Below are positions 1-11,249 of a stretch of DNA of 64,000 nucleotides, in pieces. The stretch's first letter is position 1. Every line of letters begins with the position of its first letter. The DNA is from Ulota crispa (Eukaryota > Streptophyta > Bryopsida > Orthotrichales > Orthotrichaceae), in NCBI GenBank assembly GCA_963920765.1, contig OY987245.1, positions 2,930,727 to 2,994,726 on the forward strand. Direction: 5' to 3'. The translations under genes and the position numbers were made by a program. The notes beneath the pieces were generated by a model, which saw nothing but the letters and a program-made list of their open reading frames with translations, made no database searches and was not told the origin of the DNA.

Positions 1-223
1 AACAACACATGTTCAAATTTTGTATTACACAACTAAGACTAATTGACTAATTAATATGACCACACATAGTCGTAAATAATTTAATTAGTCATAAATAATT
101 TAATTTATGACTATAGGTTAAATTAAACCACTTGACTGATACTAGACTAGTCAAATGGTCTTAATCGTTGTACTATTTTGGTAGTCAAAATCCTTAGTCA
201 AAATGGCCTTTTTTCTTGTAGTG
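1..223. mobile_element. CACTA-like non-autonomous element, right part
   Basis: The segment ends in TTTTTTCTTGTAGTG, the reverse complement of the CACTACAAGAAAA terminus typical of plant CACTA (En/Spm) transposons. Its interior is made of palindromic TAGTCATAAATAATTTAA-like motifs shared with the fuller copy at 26535-27065. The left end probably lies outside the window. No coding capacity is visible. Confidence 0.6.
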
Positions 224-868
224 ATTACTCTCAAGTAATAAGATTTCAATACCTATGTTGATCTCTTTGTTTGCATATGTATTCACAAAAGAAGAGTAAT
301 TTCAGTACATGCAAGGCAATGATAGGCTAACAAATAACAATAGTGAACTTCAGAACACAACTTGATATTTGATGTAATTAGGTTTGCCGCTTTTAGTTTT
401 CAATTACCATGCATCTCTTTGCTATAAAACACATAAAAAGTGCTACCCACCAAATAAACATGTCACTTTGTATGCCACATTTATTTTACTACGGACTGTT
501 CATGTAATTTTATGTTTTTTAGGATTTTCATTTAATTTTAAATTATGCCAAACATGGGGAGATCTCTTGATGTTTAAGCAAAACCTCAAAACATCTCTCA
601 ATGTATAAGCAAAGGATGGGAAATCTCAATGTTTTGCTTACCTCTTCAAAAGGATAATAAACTTATTATAATTTCTAGACTTTAGAGTGTCCAAATTTGG
701 TTAAATCCAAGGTATTGATCTTTTAATCCTTTCAAAAGGATTTCTAGCTAAGTTTTGAACACAATTTGCAAGATTGGAGTGACATTTGCTTCACAATAAC
801 TTCATTTTAGTTTGATCAAATGCCTTGGAAAGCGTACTTGGATAGATGAAAGACAATAAGGGTTACTT
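224..868. other. AT-rich intergenic DNA, nothing recognised
   Basis: Low-complexity AT-rich sequence with one 74-codon open frame that shows no domain-like pattern. No repeat boundary or gene signal was recognised. Confidence 0.5.
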
Positions 869-1195
869 TAGAGCATCTCTAGCCTTGCACTTCAAACTTG
901 ACACTTCAAGAGATTACATCTATTTGTGAAGGGCCCGCAGATTCTTGCTCTCTAGCCATGGACTTTAAACATGGCCCTTGTACTCCAAGCATGCCCCATG
1001 AATAGTCATTTGATCATTCATCAAAGATAATAAAAGATAAAGCTCACTAAAGCTAGGATGAATAGTGTTTTGAAGGGTCATTATTTTGACACGCTAGGAT
1101 GGAGTGCCATGAGAGAATTTTGAAGGGCCTTGAGCTCTTATCATCCGTACTTGGAGTGTGTTAGACCCATGCCAGTGCAAGGCTAGAGAAGCACT
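869..1195. mobile_element. MITE, GAGCATCTC terminal family, copy 1
   Basis: The left end TAGAGCATCTCTAGCCTTGC is mirrored at the right by GTGCAAGGCTAGAG. A second copy with shared interior (ACTTCAAACTTGACA, CATTTGATCATTCA) lies at 39834-40158. It is non-coding. TAGAGCATCTCC termini are common in plant MITEs; the superfamily is not assigned here. Confidence 0.7.
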
Positions 1196-1589
1196 TACAC
1201 TACAAGTTGAGGCTTGTTTCCAGCATGTGACACTCCCAATGCTTGCATATGATTGGTTAGTATTTTGAACATGGCCTTAAGGACTTTACACCAAGAGTTA
1301 AAGCTAAATTTCAAAATATGTTTTAATCTTTACGAAATAAGATTTGACATAGCTCTAACTTCAAAAATTGGGTTTTCCAAGAATGTGAAGCCAATTCTTG
1401 ACCCTTGCGGCTGGTGTCAAATTTTATTATGATATGATTATTTGAATAAAAAACATTCTTTTTGAGATACTCAATAGCGTAGGATGAAGTAGAAACATCA
1501 ATGCTCTCTTTGGTTTTAAAAAAAATCCCTTTTCTCCTAAAAATTCAAAGGGTGCTTTATTGCCCTCAATTTTTAACCTAAAAGCCTTT

Positions 1590-2139
1590 AACACCGTATT
1601 TGTTAAATTGAGAGAAACGGAGGTACCATTTTGTACTCCATCTTAGTGTAAATTTTTTTGGCAAAAATCTCCCTAAATCTTACCTGGAACTGGCCTAGCA
1701 ATCATAACATGGGAAATAATCTCTAAAAAAATGGATGAATTTGCCAAACCCCTCCCCACGTTTGTAGCATATTTGCCAAATTTTGGATGAAAGTTACTAA
1801 AATTAGTAGATTGTATGGATGAATAAGCAGACGTCAATGATTCTATCCAATTCTATCCAAATTTTCTTTACCAACTCACATGGTGGGGTGCGTGTCAGTC
1901 TATTAGCAAAAATCCAAAAAAAATATGCTGCTCCACCTTAAACCCAAAAGTTACCTTAAACCATATTCAAAGGTATCAGATTCAATCTGAGCCACTAAGA
2001 ATTTTTCCCTTGCAAATTCCTCCTCTCATGTGAGGGCACGTGTACCAAAAAAAGCTGCAAGCTTGGTTTTAAATGATCACTTAAAACCTTTAGAAGTCCC
2101 AAAATGTACTATTTTTCCCAATTTAATGAATATGGTGTT
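1590..2139. mobile_element. AACACC-family MITE copy 1, interrupted
   Basis: Terminal inverted repeats AACACC...GGTGTT are flanked by an exact 4-bp duplication, CTTT at 1586-1589 and 2140-2143. The family length is about 255 bp, but this copy is 550 bp. About 290 bp of unrelated sequence (about 1641-1930) sits inside it, bounded by a repeated CTCCA. Interior motifs GTGAGGGCACGTGTACC and CCAAAATGTACT match the copies at 23665 and 24496. Confidence 0.8.
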
Positions 2140-2185
2140 CTTTACACACAAGCTAGATAGCTCTTGTTATACTCATATATAAACG

Positions 2186-2652
2186 AACTTAAGGCAGGAG
2201 CACCTTCAAGCCTGAAACTAAGGATTTTGGGATAGGAAAATCAATTGATGAACTTTGAAAAAAATAGTGTTAAGTTAAGAATAGGACATAAAAACTATTG
2301 GCATCAATTGGGATGTTCCTATTGCAAGAATTTGTTCACACATATTTTTCAAAAATCCAAAATCACTAAAAATATATAGTTGTGTGTAGGAGATGTTTTT
2401 AATGTGCTCATACACTCATAATACTAACTTGAGGAGTTCTTAAATAGTGAGGTGGGGCACTCAAAACTGTCATGTTAGTAACCCAAAACCATCACTTTGT
2501 CACCCATAACCACCACTTTGTCACCCATAACCATCACTTTGTCACCCGTAACCATTTTTTTAAAGTTTTAATTGTTAATTATTGACATCATTGACACAAG
2601 TAGGTATTGAGGATGGGGGCACTAATGGTGATGGGTGCTCCTACCTTATAGG
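2186..2652. mobile_element. MITE, GGTAGGAGCACCCATAA family, copy 1
   Basis: The left end CTTAAGGCAGGAGCACC is mirrored by ATGGGTGCTCCTACCTTAT at the right. The interior holds three imperfect tandem copies of a unit containing CACTTTGTCACCCATAACC (about 2490-2550). Related copies are at 14175-14772, 27559-27868 and 44345-44998. It is non-coding. Confidence 0.65.
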
Positions 2653-2690
2653 GATGCTCTTGAATCCATTTGCGTTGAAATTTTGGTTAA

Positions 2691-3402
2691 CCCCTAAACG
2701 CCTAGGAGGACGTTTTTTGTCCTTTGGCCTAGAAAAAACATTCTATATGATACAAAAAAGTTGTTTTTCATGTGATTTTTTTCAAAAGTGATTGTAAATA
2801 CATGGTTCATCATAGAAGGCAAAAAACAATGTCATCAAATATACTCATATTTTTAGGTGATTCAAATTGTGAGGAAATTCAAAAGCACGGTGTTGGGTCT
2901 CAAACTGCCCTTATTACAATTTTCAAGAGATTGGCATGCAATGTTGACTTTTCTAGCTTTTCCAAGCAATACTACTGGTGGGCATGTACCGAAACACTAT
3001 GGTTTCTCAAAAATGGGCAGGTTGCGGTCACCCAGCAGACCTTTATCCCTTAAAAGATGGATGAATCACCGTGGCTTGCCCTGCCTGTAGCAGCCTATAG
3101 TGTTTTGCACATGGGCACTAGTAGTATTGCTTCAAAAAGTTGGAAAAGTCAACAAGCATGGTGCCCTCATGAAAATTGCAAGAAGGGCAGCTTGGGAGCT
3201 AACACCATGTTTTTGAATCGTATCACAATTTGGGTTACAAAAAAAAAGAATGCATCTCAAGAGATAATTTTTTGTCTTCCATGATGGACCATGTATTTAT
3301 GGTCACTTTTGAAAAAAAAAGATGAAAAATGATTTTTTTCTGAATCACAAAATCTTTTTTCAGAGCCGGAGGACTTTTTTTGTCTCCCTCAACGTTTAGA
3401 GG
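2691..3402. mobile_element. TTAA-flanked element a
   Basis: The ends are CCCCTAAACGCC and CGTTTAGAGG, with TTAA at 2687-2690 and 3403-3406. The right TTAA is shared with the next element. Short overlapping open frames inside show no transposase motif. It belongs to the TTAA/CCCTAAA group described under findings. Confidence 0.7.
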
Positions 3403-3406
3403 TTAA

Positions 3407-4015
3407 CCCTTGAGCGCCTAGCCCATATTCATCAAAATCTAGACCCACTCACCCTCAATTCAACCAAATTGTCATCACAAACAAGATCCACAAAATCTAA
3501 CCATATTGAATGGTAGGTGAGACCATGGTTGTTACATTGGGCCGCCCATCCGCCCAAAGTGTTCGATTGAGGTCATGGTCCGTCCGGTGAAGTCAACTCA
3601 TAGTTGACTTTAAAAAATGGTCCAAAATAATTAAAAAACTTACTTCATACATGCTAGTGACACTCATAGTTGCCATTTGCCAACATGAAGTCAAAACGTG
3701 GATTCAAAGCCATATCACGTAATAAAAATGAAATTTCAGAATTTGATTCTTCCATTTTTACGTCAAAAACCCTAAAAATGCCCTAATCTGCCCGTTTGGT
3801 CCGATTTGTCTGCCTGTATTGTTTGATTTGTCCCCCCATTTTTGCTGTCTGACAGCCTCCACTCGCTCGAAGTAACAATCTTGGGTGAGAGAAGCTCCAA
3901 AGTATAGGGAAAAGGACAAATGGTTTGACCATACTAATAAAAAGATTATAACAAGTCAAACAAGAACTTTTTCATTTCTAAGCACCCCATTTTGAGGTCC
4001 TTGGGCGCTCAAGGG
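3407..4015. mobile_element. TTAA-flanked element b (CCCTTGAGCGCC ends)
   Basis: A near-perfect terminal inverted repeat, CCCTTGAGCGCC at the left and GGCGCTCAAGGG at the right, is flanked by TTAA on both sides (3403-3406, 4016-4019). An internally deleted relative lies at 42294-42516. It is non-coding. Confidence 0.8.
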
Positions 4016-4182
4016 TTAAGGGGTAAAATGGCCCCAAGATTTCATGGCCTTGACTCCTACTGTAAAGTCACTAAAGTGGCCCTAAGGTGAAGGTTAGTTG
4101 CAACTATTAGTGACCTTGGAGGCTTGGATATATGGAATTGACCAAATTTGGTCAATTTGTGGGACCAAGGGGGGAACCTCAA

Positions 4183-5084
4183 CCCTCTAAGGACCACATT
4201 CATTTTCACAAAATCCACTAAAAACATGGGTTATAAGCTTAGATGTGCAATTTACTCAAATATGAATCCATTTTCAGTAATCCAATCGTACAATGGGAAG
4301 CACATTTTGTTTATTGCAAAGCACCAAAGTCTCAGCTAGATCTACCGTTGGAGGCAAAACATTATAATGATTGAGTGAGCCGTATGCGGAAAATCTACAG
4401 TGTTTCATGCTTGTGTAGTTTTGAATGTTAATGCTTCATGCAAGCTTTGATTGAAAAGAGCCTTACATTTCTAGAAAGCAAGGTCTCCCACCTTTACAAT
4501 AAGACTGGTTTCACACAAAATAGACAAAAATAGCAATCACGAGGTGTAGCTAAGTAGACAAAAGGGTAAAAACCCACTTTCTTTGCTACCCTAATACGGT
4601 TCTACATGAAATTTGATAATTATTTTGGAAAATCCAATTGGTGAAAACAATCAAGAATAGGCCTTAAATGTAGGATGACAAATTTTAAATCCAAAATGAC
4701 AACACCATTTTAGTAGATCTTCAAATACTACAATTATACTACTACTATACAGGAAAACAATACAAGCGTATTTCTTAAGCAATTAGATTTTTTTTAGAAT
4801 TGTGCAATTGAAATTTGACATTCTTTTTGCATACTTGATGTATTGTGTTGTTGATTTGATCCATCTTTGACAAAAAATAGATACATATTTTGAAGCCAGG
4901 CCGTATAGACACCATTATTTGTCAACTCACATACCCAATTGCATTGTTATTTTTTTAGATGGATGCAAAATTCTTGAGATCACATGCGTCCTTCAAAACC
5001 AAATTCCAAATTATTAAGCAATTTCAACCTACAGACCAAAAACCACCCCAGCGACCAATATATGGTCGCGTGGTCCTTAAAGGG
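4183..5084. mobile_element. TTAA-flanked element c
   Basis: The right end TGGTCCTTAAAGGG is followed by TTAA at 5085-5088. The left end CCCTCTAAGGACCAC follows TCAA, a one-base change from TTAA. The interior matches, in inverted orientation, the element whose parts lie at 48873-48876 and 50431-51322. Shared tracts include GTATGTGAGTTGACAAATAA and CAAAGATGGATCAAA on the opposite strand. It is non-coding. Confidence 0.8.
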
Positions 5085-5090
5085 TTAAGC

Positions 5091-6361
5091 TTGCTTTGGG
5101 TAATAACCAAAGAATGAGAAACGACTAAGTCTTGGAAGTAACAACTGCATAATCCAGACGCTTGCTCATGCAAAACTATTTTCCCAAGAGAGCCATGGAG
5201 GTCATGCTGTTCACATGGATGCCTACGTGGTCTGCATGCTAAAGCCCACTGCAATAATAGTACTCTAAGTTGGTCTCCATTAGTTCCAGTTGTTTGTTCC
5301 CAAATTGAACCAGCCAGCGTACGTGGAGAAATTATAGCTTCACCGGCTAAAATCCGGCATTAATCCGGCAATTCCCATTTGCAACTGGTTTTCCACGGGC
5401 ATGCATCAAGTATTTTCTATATTTAGACTACAATGTACTACAATTAGTCCTTCTGAGAAATCTGACAGGTTATTATCCAATAGTTTCAAGTTCCAACCAG
5501 TTTTTCTTGCAGTTTCAACCGGCTGACAATACACTAAATGTCGGTTCTCTCCAGACTCAATGCCGGTTCTCCCCGAACTGAACCAGCTATTGTAGAGTCA
5601 ATGCTGAACTGAGCAGGAGCAAATGGTCATCATCACCGGTAATTGCTGGGATCATACGCTTAGCATGTTTTTTGTTCTACACTCCAAGGTCCTTCACTTT
5701 TCTTTATGGTGCCATATGGCCCATACCTGGAGCCCGCAGTAACTGGCTGGTAACTGACAGCTCCATCAAAGCTGATTTTTTGATTTTCGAAGGGTACCAT
5801 TCCAAAATTTAGTGACCAGATTAGTGACAGTGGATAAGACTACTACAGTAATGTGACTTTTAACTTACAAATAGCGTCGTCGTGTATAAATCAATCTCAC
5901 GTACTCTTCAAAAAACCTGGGATTCATAGCATCCCCTGCTGCACAAGATTTACTCGTCGCCCTCTGCAAAATCCGAGAAAGGCGTTACAGTCCTAGCGCG
6001 AAGAACCATTCCCCGGCTGGAGTGTGAACAGAGACGTGGGTGCCACTTGCAGTTTGTGATGCGTGGGAACAATTTTAGCAGGTCGGGCAAAACGTGGAGG
6101 GCAAACAGCTGGGGCAGTAATAGTGAAAGCTCCAGCGCGAGGCAGCTGACGAATAAAATATTCAGAAAAATGGGGACAGTCTGAACTGGAAAATGAACAG
6201 GGGGATGAGGGAATCGCTGGGGTGGAACTGGTCGGACCTACCACAACCATCCACGCTGCTCCCGTATCAGCTGTCACGAGCCCCTTTGCAATTTGCATTG
6301 CAGATGCAAATGAAAGGCAAAGCGAGGATTTCCCGTCCGCGGAAGAAAAAGCCTTGCTGCT
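5091..6361. promoter_or_regulatory. Upstream region of the HD-Zip I gene
   Basis: This is apparently single-copy sequence between the last transposable element and the TATA box, with GC content rising toward the gene. It holds a cluster of AACCRGYT-like sites between about 5308 and 5588. Open frames on both strands show no recognisable domain. The promoter assignment rests only on position. Confidence 0.4.
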
Positions 6362-6369
6362 TATTTAAA
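6362..6369 (+). promoter_or_regulatory. TATA box of the HD-Zip I gene
   Basis: TATTTAAA lies in a GC-richer context and is followed by a pyrimidine-rich stretch (CTATTCCCTCACTACTCCTG), as expected around a plant transcription start near 6395-6405. The main start codon is about 950 bp downstream, implying a long or spliced leader. Confidence 0.5.
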
Positions 6370-6497
6370 GCCTATTCCCTCACTACTCCTGCTCTGCCTT
6401 CCACCCCATCTGTCTCTCGCGTACTACTACTTCTAGCTCGTGGTTTCAGCCCCCTCTGTCCATATCTCTGCGCTTCCTTGCGAGATTGAAGCATATC

Positions 6498-6521
6498 ATG
6501 CTGCAACAGCAGCGTCCCTGA
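6498..6521 (+). other. uORF 1 in HD-Zip I leader (7 codons)
   Basis: ATG followed by six sense codons and TGA, encoding MLQQQRP. It would be translated only if this part of the leader stays in the mature transcript. Confidence 0.3.
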
Positions 6522-6675
6522 CTGGTCTGAGCACCCGTCTGAGCTCCGTCTGAGCTCCGTCTGATATCTATCCCCGGGCACATCTGAATCTATACCTCAC
6601 AAGGTACTACTACTAGCTTGTTCATCTGCGATCACATTGTGGCTAGCTGGTTCGAACAGGACGTTAGAATCCGTA

Positions 6676-6774
6676 ATGTGGTGTTTGATCATGGGTTGGT
6701 CAATTTACGGAGGTGTTGGTACGATCAATGTTGCCGTTTCTGTGCACATTCTGTGTCTCTGTGTGCTGAAATGA
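6676..6774 (+). other. uORF 2 in HD-Zip I leader (32 codons)
   Basis: ATG-to-TGA frame encoding a hydrophobic 32-residue peptide starting MWCLIMGWSIYGG and ending LCLCVLK. Upstream peptides that control translation are known for some HD-Zip I genes (Arabidopsis ATHB1). I cannot show homology to them from sequence alone, and the leader may be spliced. Confidence 0.3.
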
Positions 6775-6961
6775 ACACGTCTGTGTTATAGCTAGTGGGA
6801 ACCAGATAGTCAGACTCATCCACTTCTGGTGAACTAGAGATGCGGATATTATATTAATTTGCTGCAGCACAACAGCAGCTTCTTGTAGGATATTATGGCG
6901 AACTAGCAACCTGGAACATAATAATGATCTGTAACACGGTTTGTGGTTTCGGTGAATATTG

Positions 6962-7060
6962 ATGGAGTGGTATTCCAGCGGTGCCGACGGTACAATATTG
7001 TCTAGATCTTCTAGAATTAGACACGACGATCAGTATAGACATGGTCGTATGACCGTGTAG
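6962..7060 (+). other. uORF 3 in HD-Zip I leader (32 codons)
   Basis: ATG-to-TAG frame encoding a polar peptide that starts MEWYSSGADG. It lies 292 bp before the main start codon. Translation is unproven. Confidence 0.25.
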
Positions 7061-7352
7061 TCGGAGTACGTGTTACATTAGTAGATCGTCCAAGTTGTTT
7101 CCCATGGCGTATTTTGGGTTTTGCCAGTACTCAGGTAGTGTCTGCAGCATTTGTTGGACTTAGACATGGTACTAGCATTTGCGGAATGGAAGAAATGACC
7201 GATGGTTGGGTAATATGAAACAGAGTTGTGACGAAACGTGCAATGGTGTGTGCAGGGAAAGGATGTGCGTGGCGTCGCTCGCAATTGTGGAGTAAGGTGG
7301 GTCCATTCCATTTGGGCCTGATCTGCGGCCGTTGTGTGGGAATTTGTGATCT

Positions 7353-8525
7353 ATGGCAATCTCCAGCTACAGTGGAGCCAACAATAACAACGGAATGCAT
7401 CACAACATGAGCAGCTCCAATTTGGTGGCCATGCTACAAGGCCCGTGCAACTCCACACCGCCCCGCATGGGCCAGCTACAAGTCGGTGAGTGTTGACCCC
7501 ACCTTAAAATTCCATCAAGCGTCGAAGAATCTCTGAAATGGAGAATATTTATAGTAGTAGGGCCGAGTGAGTGTCCAAATCAAAATCGATTGGGACGGAG
7601 GCAGGGTAGTTAACTGGGAGGGGGGCTGTATATTGCAGCGGCACCGGGGTTGCTAGTTGGACGGTCAGAAGATGCCGTGACAACGACAGCAACGGGACAG
7701 AAGCGTCCTTTCAGTTATGACGGCCCCACGGTGGAGGACGGGCCCGGCGAGCTGGACGGGGATGAGGGAGGCGACGAGCTGTCCCCCGGGGGCTCCCACC
7801 TGGAGAAGAAAAGGCGCCTCACATTCGACCAAGTGCGCTCATTGGAGCGCAACTTCGAGATGGAGAACAAGTTGGAGCCGGAGCGCAAAATGCAGCTGGC
7901 CAAGGAGCTGGGATTGCGCCCCCGCCAAGTGGCGGTCTGGTTCCAGAACCGGCGCGCCCGCTGGAAAACGAAACAGCTTGAGCGCGACTATGAGACCCTG
8001 GCGGCCGACTACGAACGCCTGAAGGAAGATTACGAGCGAGTGTCGGGCGAGAAGAAGCTTTTGAAGGCAGAAGTCCATCGACTGTCTGGAGTTTCTCCAG
8101 CGTCCGACGATGATGTCAAGCTGGAACCAGCCCCCTGCGAGTTTGAGTCGCGGCAGTGCCACAATGCGAGGTCGTCACCCACCGTGGACGTCTCGCTGGC
8201 GAATTTGAGCAAAGACGAAGCGGTGAGCGGTTCCAGCGACCTACTGGACGCGGACAGCCCTCGGACCACCGACAGCAGCAGCTCCGACGTGCACCGGGAG
8301 GACGTGGAGTACCGGATCCATGGCCTCAGCACTCCCGATTCATTGAGCTCCTTCCTTGGCGCCGATCCTGGCATGCTGCAAGTTCCCCTCGATGCAGCCA
8401 CGGTTGCACCACCGACTTCTAGCGACGGCGATGGCTGCTTCAATGAACTCGTGGACCAGTCGTGTAATTACCTGCTGCTGCAGCTGGACGAGCAGAGTAG
8501 TCTGCCCTGGTGGGATTGGCCATGA
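7353..8525 (+). CDS. HD-Zip class I transcription factor (two exons)
   Basis: Joining exons 7353-7485 and 7639-8525 gives 339 residues. An in-frame TGA at 7347-7349 directly precedes the ATG, which fixes the start. The homeodomain spans about residues 100-158. It has Ala at homeodomain position 46, the [10 protein letters not shown] recognition helix, and Trp at position 56. Ala46/Trp56 is the class I signature and excludes class II. The leucine zipper follows at once, with heptads L158, L165, L172, V179, L186, L193. A KRPF motif at residues 66-69 is typical of class I. The acidic Ser/Thr-rich tail ends LPWWDWP, an aromatic AHA-like activation motif. The family works in the nucleus as dimers binding CAATNATTG and often acts in ABA, drought or growth responses. 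The role here is inferred. The class II CPSCE motif is absent. The paralogue cannot be named from sequence alone. Confidence 0.93.
7486..7638 (+). other. Intron 1 of the HD-Zip I gene
   Basis: A 153-bp phase-1 intron with donor G/GTGAGT and acceptor TATTGCAG. Splicing links the exon 1 end (..LQV plus one base) to exon 2 with an exact frame match. Exon 2 alone lacks an ATG ahead of the homeodomain, so exon 1 is needed. Confidence 0.85.
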
Positions 8526-9110
8526 ACACCTCATCCGCTTGCCTTGTACATAGTAACTCTCATTACGATATCGACCGACCATCACCTCAATTTTCGAAGA
8601 GTCTGAGGAGTTCAATCACCACACCAACCCGGAAGATCGACCCTTGTCGTCAGCAATCGTTGTACATTTGAGAAGAATCAAAGAGTGGCATCTATCTCGT
8701 AGTTTTCGCCAAGACCGTTGTTCGGTGGTGTTGCTCGAAGTGGTTCGTAGAGTGGGACCTAGCTTTTCTTTCTCTGAATGAGCCGGGTCAGTGACCCATG
8801 CATCAGCTGGAAAGGGAGGAGCAGCAGCAGCAGCACCATACACACCAGTCGTCGCCTACATGGACAGCATTTGAAGTAGGACCTTAATTAGAACAAACGT
8901 GATTAAATTCTAGATAATTTTTATTAAGTTTCTGATTCATACGAGTAAGTTCGGTGATTCACGTGTACAATCCACGTGGCATGTCATTGAAGCTCTGATA
9001 GTAAGTAAAGTCTAGACGAGAGTGGCTTACTCATTCCATGTTTGAATTATGAGAGGTTGAACGAAGCTGATATCTGCAATCGCAACAATTTTCTCCAAAA
9101 TAAAGAGCAT
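8526..9110 (+). other. Probable 3' UTR and flank of the HD-Zip I gene
   Basis: Non-coding sequence after the TGA. Candidate polyadenylation context is an AT-rich stretch around 8885-8935 and an AATAAA at 9099-9104. Two perfect CACGTG cores (8960-8965 and 8973-8978, the second inside CCACGTGGC) lie here, so part of the segment may instead regulate a transcript further right. Confidence 0.4.
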
Positions 9111-11249
9111 TGGATTTTCTTCATTTTAATTTTTTGTCTAAGGAACGAGTCTTGTTCACAGCAGAACATCCTACAGATTATGCTGCATCCTCGGTTCAGG
9201 CTGGGCCTTGACATGCCACTCTTTTCTCGGCAGCAGAGAGTAAGAGAACCGGTCGGGGGGCATCTACGCACCCTGGACTCCTGGAGGCCTGGAAGCGAGC
9301 GCTTGGGGATGCGAGCCGGGCACAGCTGGAACGAATCTGTCTGTGGAACTGGTGTCTCTCCGCTTTTAGTGCCACTCCACTAATTGCTTATTTTATTATG
9401 GAAGTTCGTGTAAAACAATAGTTTAGGCTCATGACTCTCGTGAAGCTTCTTGCTTAGGAAACAGGATGGAAGAAGTTGCATACCGCATGCCTTTACCCGA
9501 CATTGGGGCTTGAATCGAGCTGACACTGGCGACTATTTTCTTAACTTTGACTCTAAGCTGGCTCAACAGTGGCAAACAGCCGGCACCGGAAGTTGCCTTA
9601 TCTCATTCCGCTTTGCTGTTTTAAGCTCCGTTACGACCTAGTGCACTAAACTCTATCCTTGAATTCGAAGCATTCCCAGATGGTCAGCTAATATAGAAAT
9701 GTCGGTCTTCCGTTGCAGAATCTTTCCAGATATGAAGATGGCTTCATTAACTGCTGCCTCTAGGAAGATTTCAAATAAAAGGGAGACCGGTAAGCAGTAA
9801 AGATTAGCATTTGAGTGGGTGCGTTGACTCCAGTGATACATCTATAATTACTATGACTATTATCAACACTGCCGTCTATTTTTCAAAATTTGGCAATTTT
9901 TACTGTGGGGGAAGAGAATTTCAATGGTGGTACAGGATTTGAATTTGCTCGCAGGTTAGGGGCGTCCGTTAGGAGCTGCAAGCCCTGCTATTCAAGGGCA
10001 CCGGCCACGACCACGGAACATCAACAGTGACGGAGTGTGGATTTCCTTGTAACAAGGGAGGGGTCCCACTGATTGACATCTTTCAGATGAGACAGAGAAG
10101 AAATTCTTACTTTTTTGCTAAGCTGATGCTCTCGTGACTCCTGTTGAGGCAATCAATCCATTGTCTGTCTGCCTACCTCCTGCAGGAATACTCTTGTGCA
10201 CGGTTGTCCTGTCACTTAGTAGTATGAAACCTGCTCCGTTGAAAGATTAGAATACTTTAGTTTTGATTAGATTTTTGTCGCGGGAAATAAAAAACTCATG
10301 GCAGTCGATTGAGGCGACCAAGGCATTCAAAAAATCATTCCTAAGAGACAACCGACTTGGAGCTGGTGAGATTAATATAGAATTTCCAGAGGGATCTTTT
10401 TACGTCTTGCTCTGCCAGTAGATTTTCTTTTAGTGAATGAATGATGCTACCGTACTGCCTAATTCTCTGGCCTGCATGGTATCCCCTACCACCCTACCAG
10501 TGGAGGACATTACAACAATCTCATTGCACTGGTTCCAAAACGACCTCAAATGAGTGAAAGGCTGTCGTTCACTTTCTGGTAAGCGTCTTCCATGAGTGCA
10601 CGGCCTAGCAAGCACAACACACCAGCCAAAAGAATATTCTCCGGCGTTGGGTTACCATTGTTCTACAGCAGACACTCGTAAAGAAACTTACCAAAATAAA
10701 TAACTGCAAAAACAGAAGCTGCAGATGTTAGCTTTAAATTTTGAAATCGCCCCGCGAGGTGCTATATATCGATAAACTTTAACTTGCAGTTTTAGCCGAA
10801 TCACAATGCACTTTCTTTCAAAGCGAGGGAAAACAAAAGAGTAAAAAAGAGGTCCACTACAACAGTCTTGTCTTGAACATGTGTTATTTTTAGCCTTCTA
10901 ATTTAATGCACACTTGTCTTGAAGTCTGGATCTCCAGTCAGATTTTGCAACTAGTTTTCTATTTCCACTGTCAAACTTCGCATTTTCGGCAACTAATCCA
11001 GGCATCTAGAGTGAGCATGTAGCCATGAAAATTCAAGGGGATCGAAGCTAGCGGAGGGTTGACTAGGCAGGAAAATGACGTCAAGCCTGTCTGAACCTGA
11101 ACAGTACTCGTGGATTTGCAGTAGAGAGTAGCTGCAATTGCAGAGGTCTGTCTGTCGCCATCGCCGAAGTTTGAATGTTTTTCACAGTGCTATGGTCTCA
11201 TGTCATGGATCGGAGGTCTGCACTGCCTGGCATGATTTCGGGGCAAGAT
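9111..11249. other. Unassigned GC-richer single-copy DNA
   Basis: GC content is above that of the repeats, as near the genes, and no member of the repeat families listed here is present. Open frames of 60-113 codons on both strands (for example 9042-9383 and 9653-9841) show no recognisable domain or convincing splice pattern. It could be UTR, a non-coding transcript or a decayed gene. Confidence 0.4.

Noticed and set aside
2490..2550. Short tandem CACTTTGTCACCCATAACC units as a CRISPR-like array
   Set aside because: Units abut with no unique spacers and lie inside a MITE in eukaryotic DNA.
6649..6657. GGTTCGAAC as a tRNA T-loop
   Set aside because: No five-base T-stem, acceptor stem or A-box at the right spacing.
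7650..7652. TTG as the start of the HD-Zip protein
   Set aside because: Exon 1 with an ATG and a clean phase-matched GT-AG intron explains the upstream sequence; TTG starts are not expected in nuclear genes.
7717..8615. Long antisense and shifted frames over the HD-Zip exon
   Set aside because: They are shadows of GC-rich coding sequence and have no domain of their own.
9653..9841. Minus-strand frame with LFEIFLEAAVNEAIFISG, vaguely like a histone-fold (CENP-X/MHF2) C-terminus
   Set aside because: The similarity is limited to a few hydrophobic positions. An in-frame stop precedes the ATG and no upstream exon was found.
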